A stretch of 64,000 bases of DNA from an uncultured Thermoguttaceae bacterium (GTDB taxonomy: Bacteria > Planctomycetota > Planctomycetia > Pirellulales > Thermoguttaceae), in contig CALKER010000015.1 in NCBI GenBank assembly GCA_938084835.1, positions 47,328-111,327 of the forward strand, read 5' to 3'. Positions 38,774 through 47,611 of this stretch are shown here, piece by piece. A model generated the notes under the pieces. It searched no databases. It worked only from the letters and a program-made list of their open reading frames with translations, and was not told where the DNA came from. Numbering within the stretch: position 1 is the stretch's first letter; every line of letters begins with the position of its first letter. Position numbers and translations under genes: made by a program.

Positions 38774-40168
38774 ATGAAAAACACCTGTGTCCGCGGCCGA
38801 AATCCTGCAACATCTTTGCGACGATCATCATGCAAGATGGATAACGCAGAGGATCGGCGAGCGTTCCTTCGGCTTTGTGCTGGTGGGGCTGGAGCCTTAT
38901 GGGCCCAGTCCATTGTCGCCCGGATGGCCCATGCCGCCGAGGATAACACAATCCGGGTAGCGCTGGTGGGCTGTGGAGGCCGGGGCACCGGTGCCGCTGC
39001 GAATGCTTTGAGCACGCCCGGTCCTACTCGATTGGTGGCCATGGCGGATGTTTTTCCCGAACGGATCGATTCAAGTCATGCTCAGTTGGAGAAACAATTC
39101 GGGGACAAGGTGCAAGTACCTCAGGAGCATCGTTTTGCTGGGTTTGACGGATACCGAAAAGCCATGGAAATACTACAACCTGGGGACGTGGTCCTACTGG
39201 CCACTCCCCCCGCTTTCCGACCCTTGCACCTAGAGTACGCTGTGAAGCGAGGCCTCCATGTTTTTATGGAAAAGTCTTTTGCCGTTGACGCTCCAGGCGT
39301 TCGCCGAGTGTTATCCGCCGGAATGGAGGCGGAGGCCAAAAACTTGAAAATTGCTAGCGGACTGATGAGCCGACATTACCTTCCTCTAGAGCAAGCTGTG
39401 GACCAAATTCACCATGGGGCTATCGGCAAAGTCATCACTTGTTGGGCGTACCGAATGCATGGCCCGGTTGGATTCAGGCCAAAAACTCCAGGGTTAAGTG
39501 AGCTCGCGCATCAAATTCGTAATTATTCCTGCTTCACCTGGCTCAACGGCAGCTTCATGCTCGATTGGCTTATCCACAACCTTGATGTATGCTGTTGGGT
39601 CAAAGGGGCCTGGCCTGTAGCAGCCCAGGGCCAGGGGGGTCGACAGGTGCGCGACGTGCCCGATCAACTCTTTGATCACTATGCTGTAGAGTTCCTTTTC
39701 CCTGATGGTACGAAGCTTTTTGCTCAGGGGCGGCATCAGGCAAATACCTGGGGCTTTTTCGGCTGCGTAATTCACGGAAGCACCGGCTCCGCGGTCCTTG
39801 GGGAGGGCATTCCCGATCCTCGGCTTTACTCCGGTCACGAGCAGCGTGCCGAGGCACAAATCTGGCGGTATCAAGGTCCGCCGTGCAATCAGTACCAGAG
39901 AGAAATGGACCTCCTTTTCGAGGCGATTCGCGAGGACAAACCGTATAACGAAACCGAGCGCTCTGCCTACGCATGTCTCGTGGGCATCCTCGGCCGCATG
40001 GCAGCCGAGTCGGGGAAGATGATTACTTGGGAGGAAGCTATGAACTCCCAGCTGCAGCTGGCCCCCGGTGTTGATCAGCTAACTTCGTTAGATGATCCTC
40101 CGCCCGTAATGCCGGATGACCAAGGAAATTACCCAATTGCAAAACCGGGATTCACTGAAGTGCTGTAA
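38774..40168 (+). CDS. Tat-exported Gfo/Idh/MocA-family oxidoreductase
   Basis: A 464-aa NAD(P)-dependent oxidoreductase of the Gfo/Idh/MocA family with a twin-arginine signal (DRRAFLRLCAGGAGALWAQSIVARMAHA). The nucleotide-binding start is IRVALVGCGGRGTGAA; the catalytic-domain signature HVFMEKSFAVD carries the EKP-like motif as EKS, a change at the Pro. LIHNLDVCCWVKG and GSAVLGEG also fit the family. Such exported paralogues are abundant in planctomycetes, with unknown sugar substrates. Start: ATG 38774 has GGGGA seven bases upstream; ATG 38837, closer to the Tat motif, has no Shine-Dalgarno but remains possible. Confidence 0.85.
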   Translation: MKNTCVRGRNPATSLRRSSCKMDNAEDRRAFLRLCAGGAGALWAQSIVARMAHAAEDNTIRVALVGCGGRGTGAAANALSTPGPTRLVAMADVFPERIDSSHAQLEKQFGDKVQVPQEHRFAGFDGYRKAMEILQPGDVVLLATPPAFRPLHLEYAVKRGLHVFMEKSFAVDAPGVRRVLSAGMEAEAKNLKIASGLMSRHYLPLEQAVDQIHHGAIGKVITCWAYRMHGPVGFRPKTPGLSELAHQIRNYSCFTWLNGSFMLDWLIHNLDVCCWVKGAWPVAAQGQGGRQVRDVPDQLFDHYAVEFLFPDGTKLFAQGRHQANTWGFFGCVIHGSTGSAVLGEGIPDPRLYSGHEQRAEAQIWRYQGPPCNQYQREMDLLFEAIREDKPYNETERSAYACLVGILGRMAAESGKMITWEEAMNSQLQLAPGVDQLTSLDDPPPVMPDDQGNYPIAKPGFTEVL

Positions 40169-40765
40169 GTTGCAAACTCCGAGACAAGCTTTAGACACGA
40201 TTTGCAGAAATGGAATCCGCAACTGATTTTGTCGCCGGGGGTTGCCTGGAAAAAGTAGTTCCAAAAACAGGACACAGCAACCTCGCTTATGATAGCCGGC
40301 CGAGAGGTGAGAATTTCGCTCTCCCCTCGGTAGCAGCTCAAGCTGCCGCGCGATAGCGCAGTAACCAGCTATCCTCTTCAGCATAGGATATCGTCCGATG
40401 CCGCCAGCTTAGAAAAAGGCTAAAACTAACGACCTGAAGTAACCCGAGCCTGCGGAACGCCGCGGGCCCTTTTGCCCATGGCTTGTGAACGCTGGGCCGC
40501 CATGGCGAAATTGGGCCGACTTTTTGAGTGGTGGTTAGCTTCAAGGCTTCGCCTCAGGCAGCCACCATTTGGAGGCTGGTTCGCAATTGATAAAATTTCC
40601 CAGTGCTTCCGTGGCCGGGTGACGATGGCAGAAGTCGCACCTGCCACCCTCCCCAAAAAATAAAACTTGGGAAGCCGGCGGTACCTTCCCACGATTGGAG
40701 ACCCACGTAGTTTAGGTTGGATCTGTCCTTCGACGGTTTTCAGAGAAAGCAGCGGTTTCAACGGC
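40169..40765. other. Intergenic region with one hairpin
   Basis: 597 bp. A GGTGGTTAGC...CAGCCACC stem with an inner AGGC-TTCG-CCT tetraloop lies around 40530-40568. It may end the oxidoreductase transcript or lie in the leader of the ATPase gene. No ORF looks coding. Confidence 0.45.
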
Positions 40766-43700
40766 ATGGAGTGCATGTTCACAGCCAAAGCGGTATCTCC
40801 GAGTTCGAAGCCCCTTGATACATCGGTGGGCGGGCTAGATGCGATCGGACAAAAGGACTCACCTTCCTCCCAAGTCAGTAAAGGACCAGTTTGGCATAGC
40901 TTGTCTCCCACGGAGGTAGCTCGTCTTCTTGAGGTGGACCTCGAGCAAGGTTTGACATCTGAGGAGGTCGAAAAGCGAAAGCAGGCCTTCGGTGGAAATG
41001 TTCTCCCCCAGGCACCACCCCCGCATCCAATTATCGTGTTCTTGCGGCAATTCCATCAGGGCCTTGTTTACATCTTGATCGCCTGCGCCGCCATTTCGGC
41101 AGTGTTCCGGGATTGGCTTGAGGCCGGCGTAATTGTGATTCTGGTGATTGTCAACGCCGTGATCGGTTTCGTGCAAGAACGGAAGGCCACGGAAGCCCTT
41201 ACGGCACTAATGAAACGGATAAAAACCCGAGCCGTTGTGCGGCGAGAGGGAATTACCGAAGAGGTGGATTCCGAAGAACTCGTACCCGGCGACATTGTCC
41301 TATTGGAGGCTGGTGCCAAAGTGCCCGCCGATTTACGTCTGTTTTATACACGCGATCTGAAGATCGACGAGTCAACACTAACGGGTGAATCGGTGCCGGT
41401 CGCCAAGAGTATAAACGAACTTCCACCCGATCTGCCCCTCGCTGACCGGACGAACATGGCGTTTTGCTCGACCTTAGTGACATACGGACAAGGCCGGGGA
41501 ATCGTGGTGGCCACGGGAAAGACCACCGAAATTGGCCGAATCTCCACGCTTGTGCGTAGTGCCGAAGAGATTCAAACACCCTTGACTCGCAATATCGAGT
41601 CCTTTAGCCGCGCCCTGTTCGTGATTATTCTCACCCTGGCAGGCATAACATTCGTCGTCGGCGTGGCGCGTGGCCAAGAATGGGTTCAAATGCTACAAGC
41701 AGCGGTGGCCTTAGCCGTCGGAGCAGTCCCGGAGGCCCTACCAGCCGCCCTTACCGCCACGCTGGCGATCGGCGTGGTGCGAATGGCCAGGCGGCACGCA
41801 ATTGTCCGAAAATTACCCGCGGTGGAAGCCCTAGGAAGTGTCACCGTCATCTGCTCCGACAAGACCGGCACCTTGACGGCCAATCGCTTGACCGTGCAAA
41901 AGATTTGGGCGGGAAATTTTATGTACGAAGTTTTCGGCTCAGGCTTTACTCCCGAAGGCGAAATTCTTCCGGAACACCCGCAAGCTCCGCCACCCTCGGA
42001 AAACACAGCTCTAGAGGAGTGCCTTCGTGCCGGTCTTCTGTGCAATGAAGCCCGCTTCTATCAGCAGGAGGGACAGTGGGAAATTAGTGGCGACCCCACC
42101 GAGGCGGCGCTTTTGGTAGCCGCCTCCAAATTGTCCCTCAACCAGGCTCAGGAAACTGCAGCCTATCCGCGACTTGATACGATCCCGTTCGATTCCAGTC
42201 GCGCTTATTCAGCGAGCCTTCACGTGGTCCCGACTACCGGTCACCACGTTGTTTACATGAAGGGTGCCGCCGAGGCCGTCCTTGCCCGTTGTCGTACGAT
42301 GGTTGTTGCGTCGGGAGATGAGGTCCCTCTCCCGCATGAAGATGCACAAAAAATGACGGAGTACCTTGCCGGCCAGGGACTCCGCGTGCTCGGATTTGCT
42401 CGACAGATCGTTCCTTCAACCATGCAAGCTTTCGAACACTTGGAAGTCCAGGGCGAGTTTACCTTCCTTGGTCTCCAAGCGATGATCGACCCACCTCGCG
42501 AAGAAGCGATCCGCGCCGTAGCCACTTGTCGGCAAGCGGGAATCTCGGTCAAGATGATCACAGGTGATCATGCACTCACTGCGGCGGTGATTGCATCACG
42601 GATCGGTATCGGTGTCCCAGCCTCTGAAATTTCTCTCCCCAACCCACTTGCCACTGCCTCATCAAAGGAGAATGCCAGCGCCGGATCGCTGCCGCAGGGA
42701 AATGCATCAACAACTTTGAGCTTTGTGACGAAATCTTGGTCAGGACCAACCACTGTCTTCAGCTTACCCAGAGTCATCTCGGGGGCCGAACTTGAGAATA
42801 TTCCTGACAGTCAGCTGCAAACTTTATGCGAGGAAGTGGATGTCTTCGCCCGTGTGTCACCGGAGCAAAAGTTCCGCCTCGTGAAGGCTCTACAAAGCCG
42901 GGGACATGTCGTGGCGATGACAGGCGACGGTGTCAACGATGCTCCCGCTCTAAAGCAAGCTGACATTGGGGTGGCCATGGGACTTTCTGGAACAGAGGTG
43001 GCTAAAGAGGCCGCCGACATGGTCCTTACCGATGACAATTTTGCCACCATTGAAGCAGCGGTAGAAGAGGGCCGGGGTGTGTTCGACGCCCTGACCAAGT
43101 TTATCGTGTGGACTCTGCCCACCAACCTGGGCGACGGATTGGTGTTAATGGCGGCGATCCTTGCCGGTGTGGCGCTCCCGATTCTGCCGCTTCAAATCTT
43201 GTGGATCAACACGGCTACCGTAGCGCTTATCGGGATGGTGTTGGCATTCGAGCCGAAGGAACCCGACATCATGCTCCGGCGGCCCCGCGACCCCCGCCAA
43301 CCAATTCTCACCCGGAGTCTCGTGGAGCGAATCTTCCTTGTGGGTGCGTATCTGCTTGTCGGTGCCTTTTGGCTATTTACCTATTTTGCCCGCGTGGGCA
43401 TCGAGCAGGGCCTCTCTGAAGCGGAGGCGCATGCTATCGCCCGCACAGTCGCCGTCAACTTCTTCGTCTTCACCCAACTTTTCTACGTGTTTAATTGCCG
43501 CTCCCTGCGGCGCTCAGTGTTGTACGTCGGCTTCTTTTCAAACCCGTGGGTGTGGGTCGGAACCTCCCTAATGATTCTGGCGCAATTGGCCTACACGTAC
43601 TTACCCATTATGAACGTCGCTTTCGAGTCCGCACCCCTTGCGCTTGTCCATTGGGCTTGGATCCTCGGGATCTCTGTGGGAATCTTGCCCGTGGTGGGTT

Positions 43701-43792
43701 TCGAAAAGTGGTTGAGGCTTTACTGGGCCGACTTGCAAGAATGGGCGCTAAGATGGTTCCGTAGATCACCGAACTTGCGGCCTAACTCTTAG
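40766..43792 (+). CDS. P-type cation-transporting ATPase (P2-like)
   Basis: A 1008-aa P-type ATPase that couples ATP hydrolysis to cation movement across the membrane. N-terminal cation-ATPase domain (SLSPTEVARLLEVDLEQGLTSEEVEKR), TGES actuator motif near residue 205, DKTGTLT phosphorylation site near 365, MKGAAE nucleotide-binding region, TGDGVNDAPALKQADIG hinge near 719, and about ten TM helices. M4 reads VPEALPAAL, as in bacterial Ca/Na-type pumps, but the M6 ion-site Asp of SERCA (NxxTDGxPA) is replaced by WINTATVALIG, so the ion cannot be named. Between the TGDHALTAAVIASRIGIG motif and the hinge there is a low-complexity Ser/Ala insert. Start uncertain: ATG 40766 or 40775. Confidence 0.9.
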   Translation: MECMFTAKAVSPSSKPLDTSVGGLDAIGQKDSPSSQVSKGPVWHSLSPTEVARLLEVDLEQGLTSEEVEKRKQAFGGNVLPQAPPPHPIIVFLRQFHQGLVYILIACAAISAVFRDWLEAGVIVILVIVNAVIGFVQERKATEALTALMKRIKTRAVVRREGITEEVDSEELVPGDIVLLEAGAKVPADLRLFYTRDLKIDESTLTGESVPVAKSINELPPDLPLADRTNMAFCSTLVTYGQGRGIVVATGKTTEIGRISTLVRSAEEIQTPLTRNIESFSRALFVIILTLAGITFVVGVARGQEWVQMLQAAVALAVGAVPEALPAALTATLAIGVVRMARRHAIVRKLPAVEALGSVTVICSDKTGTLTANRLTVQKIWAGNFMYEVFGSGFTPEGEILPEHPQAPPPSENTALEECLRAGLLCNEARFYQQEGQWEISGDPTEAALLVAASKLSLNQAQETAAYPRLDTIPFDSSRAYSASLHVVPTTGHHVVYMKGAAEAVLARCRTMVVASGDEVPLPHEDAQKMTEYLAGQGLRVLGFARQIVPSTMQAFEHLEVQGEFTFLGLQAMIDPPREEAIRAVATCRQAGISVKMITGDHALTAAVIASRIGIGVPASEISLPNPLATASSKENASAGSLPQGNASTTLSFVTKSWSGPTTVFSLPRVISGAELENIPDSQLQTLCEEVDVFARVSPEQKFRLVKALQSRGHVVAMTGDGVNDAPALKQADIGVAMGLSGTEVAKEAADMVLTDDNFATIEAAVEEGRGVFDALTKFIVWTLPTNLGDGLVLMAAILAGVALPILPLQILWINTATVALIGMVLAFEPKEPDIMLRRPRDPRQPILTRSLVERIFLVGAYLLVGAFWLFTYFARVGIEQGLSEAEAHAIARTVAVNFFVFTQLFYVFNCRSLRRSVLYVGFFSNPWVWVGTSLMILAQLAYTYLPIMNVAFESAPLALVHWAWILGISVGILPVVGFEKWLRLYWADLQEWALRWFRRSPNLRPNS

Positions 43793-45139
43793 CTGTGACG
43801 CAACCTACCTAGTGGCGAGGGCGTGAAATGGTTCTAAATCGAAGTCGCCCATCCCGAAACTTAAGGGTCAGGAATTTTGCTGAAGAAAACGCTTTCTGAC
43901 GGAAAAACTTCCCTTTAACTTGTCTGAACCACGCCGGTGAGGCGCTACGGCACAGGCTTTCCCACGGGCAGAAGATGGCGCCCTGAAAAGGCTTAAGTGT
44001 GAACGGCAACATTCGCAGGCCCTGGGGGCCATTTGTAGTTAGGCTCCTGAGAAAAAGCGTTGAAAAAAAGAAGCAGGGTTCATCTCGTAGCGACCCACCA
44101 GATCCGGATTCACCCAGATTGTGGGTCCCTATGCATTCAAAGCTCCCCAAATCGTGGCAAATTCAGCAAAAAGCAATTATGATTGTCAAATAACTAATGA
44201 TATCGGGAACAACCGTTAATCCACGTATCCTTCCGAACTCATGGAAAAAACAGACCAAATTCGGTGGTGCGATATATCATCCAAAGGGGGGTTTGAGGCT
44301 TAAATTGCGACGGGAATCGGTTTAACAGTCAATGAACGGGGGTTAAGAGGCTTCCGCGTTCAGGGCTCGGCGGACGAACACCCTTGTTTGGCGCATGACC
44401 GGTTACGTGACTCATGGGATACACGAAGTCGCTCCACCTCTTAAGCGGAATGCGCTTGCACGACCCCGAAGATGCGAAGGGCCTTCCCTCCTCGGATGCC
44501 CTTGCCTGACGACATCAGCCCAGACGCGAAGGAAGATTTTAGAATCAAACTTAATGACCTTTGGAGTGAATCTCCTTGGCCTCTTTCCGTCGGCAATCTG
44601 AAGGGCAAGAAAGTTCTCAGGTCAATTTTGCGGAAGGATTGCAGACGCCTCAAAAAGCTTAGAACACAACCGAAAGCTGCCCCCGGGAAAAAATTCCTTA
44701 TAGGCCTTAAGGATTGCCAAGTCCTAGGTGGACGAATTATCCGAGCGAAAAGGCTATGATCCAAATAACACAGGTCTGGCAAAGATTTGCTCGGTGGTTT
44801 TAAGTCTTTAGCGAGCGCTTTTTGCAAACACAATTTGTCTCAATACACTCAAAATTGCCGGTAAGACCTTGGAAAAGGGGTCGCGACAGCGAAAACCGTC
44901 AAAACCTGAGGAACTGCGGGATGTGTTACCTCCCTCGAACCGGAGGCAAGCTTTTTTGCCGTCGGGGGCTCCGCTTCCACAACGCGTGACCTCCAAATTG
45001 TGGGATACACCCGGCGGATAAGCTCTGGGATTATAGGATAGGGTTGCTATGACTGGGAACTCTGGACTTTCCGCAGGATTTTTTGTATGTTACCTTAAAA
45101 CACGAAGTATTGTTGCTTTCAAGGCGGATTCGCATTGAG
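43793..45139. other. Gene-free region before tRNA-Phe
   Basis: 1347 bp of AT-richer DNA between the ATPase gene and tRNA-Phe. Open frames present are short and unlike real genes. No clear promoter or terminator was identified. Confidence 0.55.
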
Positions 45140-45212
45140 GGACAGGTAGCTCAGTTGGTAGAGCACTGGACTGAAAATCCAGGTGTCGGCGGTTCGATCC
45201 CGCCCCTGTCCA
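45140..45212 (+). tRNA. tRNA-Phe (GAA anticodon)
   Basis: All arms fold: acceptor GGACAGG/CCTGTCC, D-arm GCTC/GAGC, anticodon stem CTGGA/TCCAG with loop CTGAAAA (anticodon GAA at 45174-45176), T-arm GGCGG-TTCGATC-CCGCC and discriminator A. CCA is not encoded. Phage genes start right downstream, so its 3' part is the likely integration site of the prophage. Confidence 0.95.
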
Positions 45213-45264
45213 GTCGTTCATAAGTCCGTTTTTGGACCCTCATTGTGTCCTGGGAAAGGCGGAT

Positions 45265-45293
45265 AGTGTCCTGGACTACGAGTCCAGGACACT
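45265..45293. repeat. Perfect 13-bp inverted repeat beside the attachment tRNA
   Basis: AGTGTCCTGGACT (45265-45277), ACG, AGTCCAGGACACT (45281-45293). An extra partial copy, GTGTCCTGG, lies at 45245-45253. Position between the tRNA and xis-like gene suggests an integrase/excisionase arm site or an operator. Confidence 0.7.
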
Positions 45294-45331
45294 GAGCTCT
45301 CGAAAAGCCTCTTTCGCCCAAAATCAAACTC

Positions 45332-45399
45332 GGCAGGTGCCCGGTTCCGCGAGGGCCGGGGGGCTTCGGTGCCTGGAGCCTAGAGACACCTGCCATTTT
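45332..45399 (+). ncRNA. Structured element with T run (terminator or small RNA)
   Basis: GGCAGGTG (45332-45339) pairs perfectly with CACCTGCC (45387-45394), followed by ATTTTT. The 47-nt interior is very G+C-rich and can fold (GGC-TTCGGT-GCC). It could terminate transcription from the host tRNA side or be a small phage RNA. Confidence 0.45.
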
Positions 45400-45438
45400 T
45401 CGGTTTTCAACATGCAAGAGACTTGGTAAAATGGAGGC

Positions 45439-45654
45439 ATGTATGTGGCTGATTTGAAAGACTATCTCACCATTCCTCAAGTGGCTCGCGTGCTGCGACG
45501 GGATCAATCTACGGTCAACAGGTACATCAAGAAGGGGTACCTAAAAGCTGAGCGCCTGGGTGGGCGGTATCTGATCGAGAAGTCGCAACTGGCGAGTTTT
45601 GTTCCCCCGGAACCCGGAAACCCATCGCTCAAGAGACAAAACCGTAAATCGTAA
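45439..45654 (+). CDS. Excisionase-like helix-turn-helix protein (MerR/Xis family)
   Basis: A 71-aa DNA-binding protein of the excisionase/MerR-like group: LTIPQVARVLRRDQSTVNRYIKKGYLKAERLGGRYLI is the typical winged helix-turn-helix, with recognition helix around residues 20-30 and the wing RLGGRYLIEKSQL. It is the first gene after the attachment tRNA and precedes the integrase, fitting a recombination directionality factor. TGGAGG lies about 4-6 bases before the ATG. A role as transcriptional regulator is also possible. Confidence 0.85.
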   Translation: MYVADLKDYLTIPQVARVLRRDQSTVNRYIKKGYLKAERLGGRYLIEKSQLASFVPPEPGNPSLKRQNRKS

Positions 45655-45707
45655 GGATCGTCTAGAACACCGATTGTGTTGCATCACAAAAAGTTGCGTT
45701 ATTGCTC

Positions 45708-45735
45708 TTGCAACTTGCAAAGAACTTTGTATAAT
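45708..45735 (+). promoter_or_regulatory. Sigma-70-like promoter for integrase
   Basis: TTGCAA (45708-45713), 16-bp spacer, TATAAT (45730-45735). The two TTGCAA copies in this stretch (also 45715-45720) form a palindromic cluster that could bind a regulator. A transcript from here would carry a leader of about 235 nt before the integrase ATG. Confidence 0.6.
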
Positions 45736-45756
45736 GCGTAGTAGTCTCTGAATCCA

Positions 45757-45797
45757 GGCACCTTCTAGGCCTCCTCTGAGGCGGCTTGGCGGGTGCC
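45757..45797 (+). promoter_or_regulatory. Nested hairpin in integrase leader
   Basis: Outer stem GGCACC/GGTGCC (45757-45762 with 45792-45797), inner stem GCCTC-CTCT-GAGGC (45769-45782). No T run follows. It could be an attenuator-like or protein-binding element controlling integrase. Confidence 0.4.
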
Positions 45798-45978
45798 CAA
45801 AGCATCGTTGGGCGTCTGGCCCGTCGTTCATCCTGGAGTGCGGTCATGCGCGCGGAGCACGCATTTTCGCAGCGCAGGATATGTCAGACTTTCTTTAGGA
45901 GCGGGCTTGTGTTCTATATGCGGCCCTCCGGGGGCACGGCGGCCTGCGGGCCCGCCTGGCAACTGTGGAGGTGCAGCG

Positions 45979-46950
45979 ATGTCACAATTGCGGATCTTTT
46001 GGCCGGAGGATGCCCCGGCTCCGAAACACCGTCCGGGGCGTGCCAAGACGCTCAGCGAGTTCTACCGCGATTACGTTCTCCCGGTGGTCCGCGTGCCGAA
46101 GGGCTCCTCGCACGCCACGATCGAACAAGATCAGGTGGCCTTGCGACATTGGAAGCGGCTGACGGGCGACCCGCCGCTGGACCGGATTTCACCGGAATTC
46201 TGTGCGAGATTCATGGCCGAGCTCGGCCGCCAAGGATTATCGCCCAGCACGATTCGCAAGACGGCGGTTCACCTCCAATTCATTCTCGATCATGCGGGTC
46301 CGCCGGATCGGCGGCACCGCAACGCCGCCCGAATTCTGGATGGGGTGCCCTATCTGGAACGCCCAGGACAAATCCACCGGGAACCAGAACCTGCGTTCAC
46401 GTGGGCGGAAATCGAGGGTTTGATCGAGGCCTGCAAGGACGTCAAACACACCGATTGCCTTCCCCAGGTCGATCAACCCCTCTGGTGGGCGTCGTTGGTG
46501 CGATTTGCCTGGCATACGGGGTTGCGGCGGATGAACCTCCTCAACGCCCGCTGGTCATGGTTGACGGGGGACGGCTGGTTGGTGATTCCGGGGGCGGAGT
46601 ACAAGCAACACAAGACGGGGCGGCGATTTTACATTTCCTCTGCGGCTCGCAGGGCGGCCGAGAGGGTGAGGATTGCAGGGGAAGATCGCATGTTTCCCTG
46701 GAATGGAGGGAAATCCTATTTCGGGACGCGTTGGAGGGATCTGACGGGCCAATTACCCGAGAATCGCCGCTTTGGTCTGAAGGCCATCCGCCGGGCCACG
46801 TTGACGTGGCTGGCGGAGCGGAACCCCCTGGTATCCCGATTGGTGGCCGGTCATCGCAAGCTGGACGTCCTGGAAGATTTCTATGTGCAACGGGATGTGG
46901 TGGTAAATCTTCTGGAATCCATGCCCGTTCCGCGGGGGTGGGATGTGTGA
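45979..46950 (+). CDS. int: Tyrosine recombinase/integrase
   Basis: A 323-aa phage integrase. N-terminal SAM-like domain (LSEFYRDYVLPVVRVPKG...ATIEQDQVALRHW...LSPSTIRKTAVHLQFILDHA), then the catalytic domain: HTGLRRMNLLNARWSW with the first Arg near residue 183, GLKAIRRATLTWLAE (Lys in place of the box II His, Arg kept), VAGHRKLDVLEDFY with box His and the nucleophile Tyr near 302. The His-to-Lys change is seen in some active members. ATG 45979 has TGGAGGTG upstream. Position beside tRNA-Phe fits site-specific integration there. Confidence 0.92.
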   Translation: MSQLRIFWPEDAPAPKHRPGRAKTLSEFYRDYVLPVVRVPKGSSHATIEQDQVALRHWKRLTGDPPLDRISPEFCARFMAELGRQGLSPSTIRKTAVHLQFILDHAGPPDRRHRNAARILDGVPYLERPGQIHREPEPAFTWAEIEGLIEACKDVKHTDCLPQVDQPLWWASLVRFAWHTGLRRMNLLNARWSWLTGDGWLVIPGAEYKQHKTGRRFYISSAARRAAERVRIAGEDRMFPWNGGKSYFGTRWRDLTGQLPENRRFGLKAIRRATLTWLAERNPLVSRLVAGHRKLDVLEDFYVQRDVVVNLLESMPVPRGWDV

Positions 46951-47081
46951 ACGGGCATTCCCCACGGTTTCGGCCCGGGTGGTCCGGGCCGGGGGACGGC
47001 TCGGCGGATCCCCCGACCGCACGTCTTTCGTGTCACCTGTTGCGGTCGGGGGTATTTTCCGCGAGGGGGCGATCGCGTTGG

Positions 47082-47489
47082 TCAGCGCCCTTCGAAGGGG
47101 CGTTTCCATCGCCACCACCAGAAGGACGGCCCGGAGAGTTTGCGGCCTTCCCGGGCCCGTTGACCCAGGGCAAAGCCCGTTTCGGTGACGAGGAACCAGC
47201 CGTCTTTGAGTGGCCGGAACAAACCCCGTTGGCAGAGCCGCTCGAAGGCCTCCAGATAGCGGGCCAGGGCCGCAGGGTCGGAGAGGCTGTCTACGAGAAT
47301 ATTTCCCGCATGGAAGAGGCAGAACGCCTCGTCGATCTCGATGCGGACCTGGCCATCTTCCCCGATGGCGGCCAAGATTTCGATCTCGGTTTGGGAAAAT
47401 CGGCCCAAACGGGGCCGCAAGGTGCGGAAGGTCCAGACGGCTTGGGCACACAGTTCGGCAGCTTTCATGGCGACTTGGATGTAATCCAT
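47082..47489 (-). CDS. Hypothetical winged-helix-like protein, leftward
   Basis: A 135-aa protein, the only leftward early gene of the prophage. Residues 75-120 (ARYLEAFERLCQRGLFRPLKDGWFLVTETGFALGQRAREG) look like a winged helix: helix, recognition helix, then a hairpin wing. It is divergent from recT, so it may be a lysogeny-side regulator, but no repressor family is recognised. ATG at 47489 follows AAAGGG at nine bases, better than the ATG at 47498 that directly abuts it. Confidence 0.6.
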   Translation of the reverse strand: MDYIQVAMKAAELCAQAVWTFRTLRPRLGRFSQTEIEILAAIGEDGQVRIEIDEAFCLFHAGNILVDSLSDPAALARYLEAFERLCQRGLFRPLKDGWFLVTETGFALGQRAREGRKLSGPSFWWWRWKRPFEGR

Positions 47490-47611
47490 GATGGACATCC
47501 CTTTATCTTGGGGCCGTCGGTGGGTGTGGCAGCTTCGCCGGCGGCCCTAAGTTTTGAAACATCTGTGGAGCTACTTGGTATTAGATTGTAGTCCTCAAGG
47601 GAGATACCACC

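Larger units (their letters stand above)
45655..45978. other. Integrase leader region
   Basis: 324 bp holding a promoter-like sequence at 45708-45735 and nested stems at 45757-45797 (separate entries). No ORF is called; open frames here are out-of-frame or N-terminal extensions of the integrase frame. Confidence 0.6.

Noticed and set aside
45786..47591. 601-codon rightward frame over the integrase
   Set aside because: Shadow frame of the integrase gene and of the leftward 135-aa gene; Gly/Arg/Pro-rich with no domain.
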